Source: Tenebrio molitor (taxonomy: Eukaryota > Arthropoda > Insecta > Coleoptera > Tenebrionidae). From it: a DNA stretch of 64,000 bases. This document shows positions 34,701 to 44,598 of the stretch, piece by piece; position 1 is the stretch's first letter; every line of letters begins with the position of its first letter. A program made the translations under genes and the position numbers. The notes below the pieces were generated by a model. It saw only the letters and a list, made by a program, of their open reading frames with translations. It was not told where the DNA came from and did no database searches. The stretch lies in NCBI RefSeq assembly GCF_963966145.1, contig NC_091052.1, positions 3,720,001 through 3,784,000 of the forward strand, written 5' to 3'.

Positions 34701-37700
34701 AATTATTCCAGTTTTCATTAGTTTAATTACACATATCAAAAACAGACGTGTCTCCCTGTCAGAACGCGTTCCAACTCAACCCGTATCACATCTATAATCA
34801 AAATTATCCAGAAACGTGTTGTTCTCCTTCGAAAACAACGGATTTTCCTCATTGAATAATCTTCGCTCTATTCGAAAACTTTCAGGAAGAACAACGGAAA
34901 ATTTATGACACTTCGTGCACAGAATTGAACACACTGGTAAACAGAATGGGAAATATTGAATAAAAATACTCCCGAAGAAAAGATTCGTGAAACTTTAATA
35001 CAGTAAAACTCTGTTATTTTCAGATAGAGGCGGCATCTGCAAACGTTAAATTTCTAGTGAGTTGACCGAGTGAAGCGAAGCGAGTTATTAAGCGAAGTTT
35101 CTAATAATAATTAATAAAATAACTTCGTTCGTTCGGAAACTTTATATACCTAGTAGAACTCTGTCTAAAAGATTCGATTCTAACTAATTGCATTTTTGCC
35201 CACACGAGTCGTTTCAGTCTGTTCGGTTTGGTAAAAATCCTGAATTTTTATTCCACGAATTACCTTGACATCATTCTCCTTTCAAAGATAAGGTTTCCGA
35301 TAATGGAAAACGTGTCCTGCAGTCTATAAACGCGCCATCGCAGCACAGTTTTTAGCGCAGATTCTAATATTAAACTAATTTTTACGTTGCCAAGAATTTT
35401 ATTATTGGATAAAATCGCTCTAAAAGCTCCCCAAAATGATGTATCAATGTGCGTAAACATGCGACAGTTAATCATTGTGCAATGCCAGTTTGGCGTCTCT
35501 GCAAGTATATTTATAAAATATGCAATACTTTGTTTTTGTTTGACGCAACACTACATAGTTGATTTGTATTTTAACGAAATAGAAATTTTTTTCGGCATTT
35601 GCGTTTTCGTGAAAATCCCAGAAATTGATCAATAATAAATAAAACAACTTTTTTCTCAGGATTACATCCGCTGAAAGGAGCGTTCGAGCTTAATTTATAA
35701 TTTACTTCCTTAACTTGACGTTAATGTAAATATGTGCGTAAAAAAACATTATTCCGAGGCCTGTCTGTATCGTTCTGATGGAAACTTCATATCAACATAT
35801 CGAAAAAATACAAGAAAAAATTCAATCGTGTTTATTCTTGTAAAAAGGTCGTTTTCAAAAACAAACATTGATCCTCACAAATTACGTTGGACAACGATAT
35901 TTTACTGAAAACGTGATCGTTGTTTTAATTATTATTATTGATATCGCAGTTCACTGTTTTTTTTTTTTTTTGTAAAAAACACTCAATTTTTTTTTTCTAT
36001 AATTGATTCAAAAAATTGAAATTCACGCATAGTTATCCGTGCATGAAGTGGGTCATTTTTTTACGTGTATTTTTTTTTGCATTGTTAGTAAGATCGAAAC
36101 CATAGAAACCATACAAAACAGTGTGTGAAATGCGATTTCACGCACACGACTATTTCTGTGTTTCACTTCACGCACTGTTTTTTATTAGTTACCTAGCAAC
36201 ACTGCATTGAAACTTCAGAGTTCCTTCAAAAATTTGAATTTTTAATTTCAATTTTTTGAATCAATTATAGAAAAAATATTGTTTATATTTCATGCGTGAA
36301 GATGTTTTTGTGCATTCAAAGGCTTATACTGCCTCGACCTTCGTCTCGGCGTAAAAGACCTTTTCATGCACAAAAAACACTCTCTTCACGCACTTAATAT
36401 AAAAATAACTATTAATTTGACCTTTTTCAAAATTATTTTTTGAAATTTCATTATCAATGTTTTTAGTAGAAAATATAACATGCGCTCTCAGGAATAATTT
36501 TTAAAAATCTCAATTAAACAATTATTAGGTAATTTACTTTTATGACTCCATTAAATTTGTTGATGTTAGATGAAAAATTATTTAGTTATTATTTTATGTC
36601 AAATAAAATTAGAGCGCGTCGTAAAGTAAATTTTTTGACAGTGAAAATATATGTATCTATAATATCCTCTACCTTCCACACGAAATTCCTCGTTTTATGT
36701 CAGCTTAGAATATTTTATTTTGATTTATATGACAGCGTTTGATTTTTCCTGAAGGGATTTTTTTTTATTTTTCTCTTTACACACAATATTTCACCTGGGG
36801 AGGTATCCATTCGATTTCGCCGAGAGCTACCCACGAAGAAGCATGGATGACAGCCCAAAGTCCCGGTGCTCCGTCGGGAAGGTGCTCGACGGCGTAGAGA
36901 GACGCGGCTAGAATTTGTGTTTCGGAAGAGACATCTAACTGCAGCACGTGCACTCGGCCGGAACACTCTTCTTTCAGTTCTTCAGCGATGGGATTGTCTG
37001 CAGCGTTCTGGAATCCTGCGAAGACGGTGAATCCTTGTTCGTCCAAGTGGCGGGCGAGGGCGTTACCGATGCGGGAGTCGCAGCCGGTTATCAGGACAGC
37101 TTTTCCTGCTGCGGTCACCTGAAATCAAGCGGGAAAATTCGAAAATCGATCGATCCTAGGCGAATTCGCCAATAACAGCGTTCAACATCGAATGGACGAT
37201 TTCACAGGTGCCGTGTGAGAAATTAAGATTACGCCTCGATGATTCCATTGATAAAGAGAAAAGCTGACACGTTATGTACGTGACTTATGTACGAATCTAG
37301 GTAAACTTCCTTTTTCATGTAAGCAGAAATTTAAAATGTAAAGTGGCTATGCGCCAATCATAAAAATTTTAAAGCTAAACATACATATCAAATTTGTTCG
37401 GTTATAAAGTTTTCATTAGCATTTATCGCAGTGGTAAGTATTAAAATATAACTTGAATTAATTTGAATTCGTTGGAGTTTCTTGTGTTGTATCGAATTGG
37501 ATTTTGTGTTGCTTCCAACGTTTTCGATTCTTCGGCGTGGGCTCCGTTCGAAATGAAAATAAGGTCAAATAATGTGCACGTATTTTCTCATAAATATACA
37601 CCACCCACATGTTTCGGGCGTCTCAAAACAAAAATTTCCTCTTTTAAATAAGAGCAATTTTACCCGTTTCTGTCGAATTAAATTTAAATATTTAAATTGG

Positions 37701-38816
37701 AAATTAAGCGGAAAAATATTTGCACCTCGGAAACATTTATTTGTGAAGGTTTTCGTAGACGCCGCAAACTTGTTCTTCTGCAGGAGGGTTCGATCCTGCT
37801 GTCGTTGCCAATATTTATTTATAATAAACGAAGAGCAATAGCGTACGGGTGAAAAAGTACACACATCTTTAAAATGACATATGGCTATAAATAAAACATT
37901 TTATGGGACTCCGGTGGATGGCATCCGTTCCGCCCGTATCATTTTTGAAGCCATAATGAAATTCTCTTTCACGAGAACAACCTAGTTTACCAATCTCAAG
38001 TATTGCGTAAAAATAAATCAAAACGAGGAGAGTGCATTTTGTGATTGTTTACTAAAAATTTTGTCCAAAAACGATTTGCAATAACAATTTGTTCTTTAAC
38101 AAGGATCTTGTTACAGGTAAAGGTCAGAGAGTGGGCGCTTTATTAAAATTAACGAACATGAACCTTATAATGACGGTTTTAGAATTTTGCAAGTGAACAT
38201 TAGGGTTGTGAAAATTGGCCAATTTGATGTTTCCACGGCTAAGAAAGCTCTATAAATACAGCAAAATCACCAAAGTTCGTGTCTAGGTAAAGCGAAACAC
38301 ACAAAAATCAATAATAATCGAGGTGCCAAAGTCAATATTTGTTTTGCTTTTTGATATGTCTTTGAAGTTGGCAGCCGGTGCGTTCTTCGGCGTCTTTGAT
38401 TTTAAATTCTGCAAACAAATTACGCAACTGGCGGTCCTCCAGTTCGCCGTTCCTTTTGGGGGTCTTTTACTCTTTCCGGGAGCGAAAACTGATCTGTGTA
38501 ATTTTATTACCTTCAGGTTGTGGTAGAAGAGCACGGCCGCAATGGTGGTGATGGCGAAGAATATGAAAAGCGTGAGGGTGGAGACTTGAGATATGTGCAG
38601 GGCGTTGAGCACCGTGCTGAGGATGATGGCCCCGGCGTGGCAGAAGATCACCGGCAGCAAACACCTGTCCAGCACGTCCCATGGTACTTCTTGTTGGGAG
38701 ACGCTGATCGGCTTCAGACCGACGGCGGATTGCCTCCTCTGTATGTTCGCCGCCTTGACCAGGCCCACGTTGGGAAGGGCCTTAAGAGAGGGCCGCCGTT
38801 TGAAGGGGCCGCTCAT
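28730..38816 (-). CDS. Membrane-anchored short-chain dehydrogenase relative, probable pseudoenzyme
   Basis: Four inferred exons in phase 0: 38816-38511, 37118-36795, 33016-32618 and 28885-28730, giving 394 residues. Residues 52-72 and 77-98 are two hydrophobic helices. Residues 103-340 form a Rossmann SDR domain of the BDH1/retinol dehydrogenase type. The C-terminus (PLARYTPVTRREKIQAFIAD) fits that family. Key positions are altered. The dinucleotide motif reads TGCDSRIG (113-120), with Arg where Gly is expected. The NNAG position reads IHAS (193-196). The catalytic YxxxK aligns to HCGLL (259-263), so Tyr is His and Lys is Leu. The Ser at about 246 is kept. I infer no ordinary dehydrogenase activity. 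Introns are large (3.7, 3.8 and 1.4 kb) and hold foldback elements. The last exon can be misread as a small secreted peptide because its upstream intron is open in frame. Confidence 0.85.
28886..32617 (-). other. Intron 3 of the SDR-like gene
   Basis: 3.7 kb with GT (GTTTGT) and CAG splice ends. It contains the foldback at 30381-30512 and an end-like sequence TACCCTGTATAA near 30832 that resembles a mariner-type terminus. Open frames inside it are short and lack family motifs. Confidence 0.7.
30381..30512. repeat. Foldback element in SDR intron 3
   Basis: Two arms of about 42 bases. The left arm reads ACCTCGTAGTAGGCGTTGAA; the right arm in reverse complement reads ACCTCATAGTAGGCGTTGAA. Similarity continues through GTCGATT and TGAACGCAC. 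The centre of about 40 bases includes two adjacent TGATCCG units. No coding capacity. Confidence 0.75.
35987..36279. repeat. Terminal-inverted-repeat unit in SDR intron 2
   Basis: Arms of about 33 bases: CTATAATTGATTCAAAAAAT at the left and its near-exact reverse complement ATTTTTTGAATCAATTATAG at the right. The interior of about 220 bases has several CACGCA and GTGCATGAAG words that also occur in the next foldback. No ORF. Confidence 0.75.
36282..36404. repeat. Foldback element directly after the preceding repeat
   Basis: The left arm begins TTTATATTTCATGCGTGAAG; the right arm in reverse complement begins TTTATATTAAGTGCGTGAAG. Both continue into TGTTTTTTGTGCAT-type sequence. The centre is GC-richer (TGCCTCGACCTTCGTCTCGG). 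It abuts the element to its left, so the two may be one composite unit. Confidence 0.7.
37119..38510 (-). other. Intron 1 of the SDR-like gene
   Basis: 1.4 kb with GTAATA donor and TTTCAG acceptor. No repeat or gene is recognised; short open frames on both strands around 37572-37864 overlap each other and show no coding character. Confidence 0.65.
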
Positions 38817-39429
38817 GTTTCAGGAAAGCTCTAACATCGACTGAAAGGAGTCCCGGGAATATGTGCCAAAATTCTATTTCGCGATCGTTTCTATTTTAAT
38901 ACGCGCCAGCTTCAGTGCACCAACTTTTATGAAAATATCTGTGTCTCATGTCCTCGCTCGCACAATCGAGGCGAATTTTTCACGGTGCAATCCACATCGA
39001 AATTGAAAGTGCAATGCTGAGGTGGCGCTAGGAACTTCTTTGTTGCAAGCCAAGCTAAATTTAGTTGGTCTAGGTTGGGAGGTGCGTTACGCAACCGTTG
39101 CAGTACCTAAGCACGCAGCAAATTGACCGTAACTATATCTCTTATAAAAATTGTTTTCTTAATGATCTTGTTAGGAGTTGTGTAAAAGGTTGTTATCTTA
39201 AACACGGTGGTAAAGACAGACGTAAAATTAGACATATCCTTGGAACTAATCATTGCAGCTTTTTCTTCAGAAACATGTGAGAACAAAAGACCTGAATATT
39301 TTTGTTGATAAACAGATGCGATTGAAACGATGGAACCAATGGTTCAAGTGTTGGCTCCACGATAAATCTATTTTTGAAAATTAACCTGAAAAATAAGTTG
39401 CGTCAATTACGTAGGCGGACACATAATTT
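38817..39429. other. Upstream region of the SDR-like gene, up to the LTR element
   Basis: Should contain the SDR-like promoter. The first 250 bases are GC-balanced, then AT-rich. No gene is recognised. The LTR element inserted 613 bases upstream of the SDR-like start codon. Confidence 0.5.
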
Positions 39430-39920
39430 TGTTACAATATTTTTTAGAATTAAGAAAAAAATAACACAGCTGCATGACCCCGGCGTTTGACCCCGAATTA
39501 GCTACCCCGCTTTTTTTTCTGTATGTGTCGTTCTGCTTCATTTACACCACGTTGAGAGTGTAAAGGAACCGAACTTTATTTTATGCTAGTTGGTAGATTA
39601 TGAATTATTGTCCAGATGTTGCGGACTTTGGTGCATTCTTAGGATTAGGTAACTGCAGCTGTCTTAATTAGTTTTTTTGCATGAGATCGACCCCAACGAA
39701 GGGTCTCAAGTTTTGTAATGGCCCGCCTATAAAGGGGGAGATTTTTGTGTATGAAAAACAGTTCAGAATTAAAGTTTGTTAAGGAAACAAGTCTTTGATT
39801 GCATTTTCTCCGATACGCCTTACACTTTATTTGAAGTTTGAGTTTCACTGGATCCTGACAGAGAAGTGAAGAGCTCAATATTAATTTATCAGAAGTGGGA
39901 TAAACTATTTTTCTTTAATA
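39430..39920 (+). repeat. 5' LTR
   Basis: 491 bp, apparently base-for-base the same as the 3' LTR 3307 bases downstream. It contains a TATA box at 39728-39733. A minus-strand open frame at 39645-39878 recurs identically in the other LTR only because the LTRs match. Confidence 0.93.
39728..39733 (+). promoter_or_regulatory. TATA box in 5' LTR
   Basis: TATAAA within CCTATAAAGGGGG, inside the LTR at the place where a U3 promoter is expected. The same site in the 3' LTR is at 43035-43040. Confidence 0.6.
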
Positions 39921-40118
39921 ATTTATCAGAAGTGGGATGTTACCTGTGATACGTCCGCGAATTAAGTGTAGTACGGAAACAAGCTAAAGTGAATTACTGA
40001 AGTTTCGATTGTGGGTTTCGCGATTTCTCCGGGACTCTGAAGTGTATTGCGGGAAGTGAGTACGGGTACGTGGGTAATATCGTATCGTCGTATTCTGAGG
40101 GTGAAGCCTAGTAACGGG

Positions 40119-42611
40119 ATGTCTAGGTCGGGTTCACCAAGTGCCGGTGAGTACACTGAAGAGGAGGTCGAAAACGCCAGATTATTGTTGGAACTGAAGA
40201 AGAAGCAGGCGGAGGACAACACGGAGAGAATGCAATCTTCGGCGCATGCAACAGAACAACAGTTGATGTCTGTGGATGCGGTGGTGGAGCTAATTAGGAG
40301 ATTGGTTCCATCAGGGGCGTCACCTGCAGGGTATGCAAGTGATACGATGACGACGGGTGAACCGACACCTGGAAATTTTTGTGTAATGCCAGATCTGACG
40401 CAAGGGTTGAAGGCGTTCAGTGGCAGAGGAGGGTATTTCGAAGCAAGGAACTGGCTTCGGGATATAAAGGCGATGGGTAGAAGACAATTTTGGAACGAAA
40501 ATATTATTTTGGAGATGGCGCGACAACATCTCCAAGGCAGCGCTCTAAATTGGTATCGTTACCATCAAGAGGAAATTCGAACTTGGAGTGAGTTCGAAGA
40601 GAAATTTCGGGAAAAGTATGAAGATACGCGAACATTGACGGAACGAGTTCATGAGATGGAAGCTCGTGTACAAGGGAAAGATGAAAGTGCGGAGGACTAT
40701 TTCTATACGAAAATGCGATTGTGTCGGGAGTTAAAATTGGAGTTCCAGGAAAGTAAAAAGCTAGTGTTGATGGGACTTAAGTCACGAGAAGCGGCTAGGA
40801 CAATTTTGCTTGCGCGACACTATGACGAGACAAGTCTATTAAAGGACATTTTAGACAGTGAACAATTCTATAAGGGACAGTTATCGGGTTTACGCGAGAA
40901 TCGGACGGAGTGTTTGGCTGAAAAAGGTAAAGACGTACTTTGCTTTAAGTGCCAGAAAAGGGGGCACATTTCGAGAAACTGTACGGCAAAAATCGGCGAA
41001 ACGTCAGGCTCGACAGGAGAAGTACCGGTTTCCTTCAGCAACAAACAGTCTGCACCGACAGCGACGTCACAAGTGATGTGCTTTAAGTGCAATGAGATGG
41101 GACACTATGCGAACCATTGCGAGAAGAGAGAAAGAACAATAGAAAATACGGCAAGACAAAATGTAAACGTGGCAACGGAAAACAACATTCTGTTCAATGA
41201 TTCAAATCTCAAGTTTTTCAAAGATGCGAAGATCAATGGAAAACAACTGAAAAGTTATGTAGACTTGGGAAGTCAGGTGTGTGCTCTGCGTGATGATTTT
41301 ATTGCTCAGTTGCGTTTGAATTGTAACTGGGCAAATACCAAACAAATCATGGGATATGGTGGTGCAATCACTGCAACCTTGGGAGACGCAGATGTGGATT
41401 TGGAAATAGATGGTGTTGTTGCCAAGGTGAAGCTGCAGATAGTACCCAAGGAAAGCCAGGAAGTGCCCTTGTTGGTGGGACATCCGTTTACCGAGCAAGG
41501 ACATATCCAAGTAATCAAAACCGCGAATGAGCTTCTGATTCGTGAAGTACCTGTGACAGAAAATATATCGACTTCAGAAGTGGCTCTCTGGGCGAGAGAT
41601 ATGTCGGTGATACCGAATAACTTCTTGGGACACGTCGTCGTAAAAACTGATGTGCGCGAACGTGAACTCTGCGTCGAAGGTGGTTTACGCGAAATCGGGG
41701 GTGTTGTTCCGCGACGTGTGGTAACCACGGACAAGGAGGGTGAAGCAGATTTGCCCGTATTAAGTATTTGTGGTAGGGACGCTACCGTCATAAAGAACGA
41801 TAATAAGACAACAGGTGAACCGTATCGCGAAGATGTTTGCCGAGTTGAATTAAAAGACAATGTGATTGAGATATCTGAAGTCAGGACCGAACCAAGTGAT
41901 GACGAATTTCTCGAGCTACAAGAATTGGGGTGTATCAACGTCTTCGAGATGGATCTCCATCTGACAGATAACCAGCCAGTTTTCAGCGAACGCGAGGAGG
42001 TACAGGAACCGACGAAACCGGATATCAACAAGGAAATGGACTCACCGTTTGCAAGTGTTGTGCGAAAGAAAAGTGACGAATTTCAGGTGTGTGCGGATTA
42101 CAGTGATTTCAGCAGGAAAAGTGATAATCAGCTGGATCGGTTGCGAGTGTTGTGCGACGCCGGTGTCAATTTGGCGTTTCAGAAACACAACTCTGGACAC
42201 TACCTCATAAGTGGAGCTGTCACCGTGTTGCTGCTGGCAGTAATTTGGGTGATGGTACTGTTCTTACTGCTCTGTGTGAAGAGCGAGACCTGCATTTTTC
42301 GCTGTGGGTCAATAATTGTTACATGGCTCAAAGGGTGGAAGAAGCGTCTGTTGTACGCAAACATGGAGAAACGGAAAGATTGTCTCCCTCACCGCGATAT
42401 TGACAGTTTCGAAAGTCGTAAGTTAGTACCAAAGTATCTAGGGCCAGGCCCATACGAAATTGTGAAGTTCATTGGTAATGATAGATATATGATACAAGAC
42501 ATTGAAGGTGAACAACAAAGTAACCGTCTTTGCAAAGGCATTATAGCAGTAGATAGGTTAAAATTGTTACCTGTTAAAAAAAGGGTTAATATTTGTAGAC
42601 GTACTTTGTAG
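40119..42611 (+). CDS. Retrotransposon Gag-protease polyprotein fused to pol remnants
   Basis: One uninterrupted ORF of 830 codons from ATG 40119 (an open frame without ATG extends back to 40047). About 80-250 is a retrotransposon Gag capsid-like domain (HLQGSALNWYRYHQEEIRTW). Two CCHC zinc knuckles follow at 275-288 (CFKCQKRGHISRNC) and 321-334 (CFKCNEMGHYANHC). A retropepsin-like domain starts near 370, with DLGS at 382-385 and a later LVGHPF. Then come only a short reverse-transcriptase-like piece (DSPFASVV...FQVCADY), a hydrophobic stretch near 700-725 and the end of an integrase-like tail (KYLGPGPYEIVKF). The finger, palm and integrase catalytic core are absent, yet the frame stays open throughout. 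The hydrophobic stretch could be a degraded RNase H segment or a membrane helix. Confidence 0.85.
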   Translation: MSRSGSPSAGEYTEEEVENARLLLELKKKQAEDNTERMQSSAHATEQQLMSVDAVVELIRRLVPSGASPAGYASDTMTTGEPTPGNFCVMPDLTQGLKAFSGRGGYFEARNWLRDIKAMGRRQFWNENIILEMARQHLQGSALNWYRYHQEEIRTWSEFEEKFREKYEDTRTLTERVHEMEARVQGKDESAEDYFYTKMRLCRELKLEFQESKKLVLMGLKSREAARTILLARHYDETSLLKDILDSEQFYKGQLSGLRENRTECLAEKGKDVLCFKCQKRGHISRNCTAKIGETSGSTGEVPVSFSNKQSAPTATSQVMCFKCNEMGHYANHCEKRERTIENTARQNVNVATENNILFNDSNLKFFKDAKINGKQLKSYVDLGSQVCALRDDFIAQLRLNCNWANTKQIMGYGGAITATLGDADVDLEIDGVVAKVKLQIVPKESQEVPLLVGHPFTEQGHIQVIKTANELLIREVPVTENISTSEVALWARDMSVIPNNFLGHVVVKTDVRERELCVEGGLREIGGVVPRRVVTTDKEGEADLPVLSICGRDATVIKNDNKTTGEPYREDVCRVELKDNVIEISEVRTEPSDDEFLELQELGCINVFEMDLHLTDNQPVFSEREEVQEPTKPDINKEMDSPFASVVRKKSDEFQVCADYSDFSRKSDNQLDRLRVLCDAGVNLAFQKHNSGHYLISGAVTVLLLAVIWVMVLFLLLCVKSETCIFRCGSIIVTWLKGWKKRLLYANMEKRKDCLPHRDIDSFESRKLVPKYLGPGPYEIVKFIGNDRYMIQDIEGEQQSNRLCKGIIAVDRLKLLPVKKRVNICRRTL

Positions 42612-42736
42612 TTGCGAATTTTGTAGTAGGTGTTTAGGTTACAATAGAAATGTACGGTAGGTTAGTTTTATGTTTTGATTAATGACCATCTGGAGAACGT
42701 CCTCGAGGACGAGGACTATGTCAGGAAAGGCCGAAT

Positions 42737-43227
42737 TGTTACAATATTTTTTAGAATTAAGAAAAAAATAACACAGCTGCATGACCCCGGCGTTTGACCC
42801 CGAATTAGCTACCCCGCTTTTTTTTCTGTATGTGTCGTTCTGCTTCATTTACACCACGTTGAGAGTGTAAAGGAACCGAACTTTATTTTATGCTAGTTGG
42901 TAGATTATGAATTATTGTCCAGATGTTGCGGACTTTGGTGCATTCTTAGGATTAGGTAACTGCAGCTGTCTTAATTAGTTTTTTTGCATGAGATCGACCC
43001 CAACGAAGGGTCTCAAGTTTTGTAATGGCCCGCCTATAAAGGGGGAGATTTTTGTGTATGAAAAACAGTTCAGAATTAAAGTTTGTTAAGGAAACAAGTC
43101 TTTGATTGCATTTTCTCCGATACGCCTTACACTTTATTTGAAGTTTGAGTTTCACTGGATCCTGACAGAGAAGTGAAGAGCTCAATATTAATTTATCAGA
43201 AGTGGGATAAACTATTTTTCTTTAATA
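42737..43227 (+). repeat. 3' LTR
   Basis: 491 bp copy of the LTR at 39430-39920. It is preceded by a short purine run (AGGAAAGG) that may act as the polypurine tract, and followed by the 4-bp duplicate ATTT. Confidence 0.93.
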
Positions 43228-44566
43228 ATTTTGACATAATTTCGTTTCGAATTATATCTCGCTGACTTTTCTGTATTCGTAATTCTCAATAATGAGGTAA
43301 AACTTTTATGACGGCTGAAGTTGTACATTTTTTAAATGATGCCATCCAAGCAGATGTTTTTGATGAAATAATACCGTCACAGATTCTAAATTTAAAGGCA
43401 TATAAATTTCGTAAAATGTTTACGACAGAAAACACTCATTCATTTAAAAGTTTGATTTCAAAAATTCAGTTCCACGCTTTGATGCCGAATAGTTTCGTTG
43501 TATAAATATGTGATTTAATTTAAAAAGTTGAGAAGTTTTAATAATCTCCAATGACAACATTAAAGTGAAAACTGATTAAAACTTGTAAGATTTTAACATT
43601 CAAATAATTCATTTATCAAGGGTAATATTCCAACATCTTACGAGTATTGTAAACACCGTTCACGTTGTTTGGCATAATGGGAGGCCATGATTTATTTTTT
43701 TAACGTTGGATACACTGTTTTATTTCCGCCACTAAAGTGCCTGACATGCGGACCTATCAAAATGAACATCACCTGAATTTCCCACGATGTCTGAGAATCC
43801 TGCTATTGCAATCTAGTAAAACTGTCAACAATGCACTAGACATTGATGCTATTTATAACCTTAAACTTAGAAAAACATAACCTAATTCCTAATTCAACAG
43901 ACAGCTTTAGTAATACAAATTTGACAGGCAATGGAAATAATCTCATTTCTTTTGTTTCTCACAGCCGCTCTTGATCCAACATTTTTTTAAACATACGGTA
44001 TATACCTAAGGTGTTTTTTTGATTATTGTTGTTAATAATTTGATGCTGTTGGTTACGAAAACTTTGTTGTCTAAGTAATAACTATTCAAGTTGGTTCTTT
44101 TTCAAAATCATTGTTAGAAGATAGTGAAGACAACAAACAAAATACAAAGTGTCAATAAAAGAACGTATTATCAAGAGTCCTGTGGAATTCGAATATATTT
44201 GATTTTTGCCGTTGTGTAGCATATTGTGGTACCGATTAGAGAAACAGAGGTTATGTAAGTCCTTTAATCTTTAAATATTCTTCCCTTTAAGGGAATGAGT
44301 AGGATAATTGAGGAAGACGCATGATTATCGCAGGAAAGCGAATAATTATGGGAGGAGGAAAAGGCATGATTGTTGACTAGTTAGAAGCTGATTGGCTGCC
44401 ATTCAAAAACTGCTTAAATATTATTGGTTCGCGTCAGTTACCTGACAGGTGTGGCAATAATAATCAGATTAATAACGCAAAGTTTGATTTAATGATAATT
44501 AGCATCGATATTTGTGAGATGTTTGAATTTTGCGAGAAAATCTTTAATTGAGCGACCTAGACGCGT

Positions 44567-44598
44567 AACTAGATTTGTGTTTCGGCACAAATCTAGTT
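44567..44598. repeat. Perfect 13-bp hairpin
   Basis: AACTAGATTTGTG, a six-base loop TTTCGG, then the exact reverse complement CACAAATCTAGTT. No U-run follows, so it is not a terminator of any known kind. Confidence 0.7.

Larger units (their letters stand above)
33017..36794 (-). other. Intron 2 of the SDR-like gene
   Basis: 3.8 kb with GTGAAA donor and TTCCAG acceptor. The open frame at 33654-33968 (minus strand) has no recognised motif and is not called. Two adjacent foldbacks lie at 35987-36408. The sequence near 35060-35090 is rich in GAAGCGAAGCGAG-type words. Confidence 0.7.
39430..43227 (+). mobile_element. Ty3/Gypsy-type LTR retrotransposon, internally deleted, with matching LTRs
   Basis: Two 491-bp LTRs (39430-39920 and 42737-43227) flank 2.8 kb of internal sequence. 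The LTRs start TGTTACAATA and end TTTAATA. The flanks ATTT at 39426-39429 and at 43228-43231 form a 4-bp target duplication, the size typical of Gypsy elements. The LTRs appear identical by eye, which points to recent insertion. A full Gypsy element should carry about 3 kb more of pol (reverse transcriptase, RNase H, integrase). Here those are reduced to fragments, so the element cannot move by itself. Confidence 0.92.

Noticed and set aside
35040..35130. GAAGCGAAGCGAG-rich words that look like a short tandem repeat
   Set aside because: The repeats are too few and imperfect to define an array, and no arms were found around them.
37770..37815. tRNA-like T-arm (GGGTTCGATCCTGC)
   Set aside because: No acceptor stem, D-arm or anticodon arm at the required spacing, and it lies within an intron of a protein gene.
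39645..39878. 77-codon minus-strand ORF, found again at 42952-43185
   Set aside because: The two copies are identical because they lie in the two LTRs. No motif and no support for translation.
40047..40118. Upstream extension of the retroelement ORF before the ATG
   Set aside because: It starts at a TTG and has no Gag-like features; ATG 40119 is the more likely start.
43308..43505. 65-codon plus-strand ORF just after the LTR element
   Set aside because: No motif, no partner exon, AT-rich composition like its surroundings.
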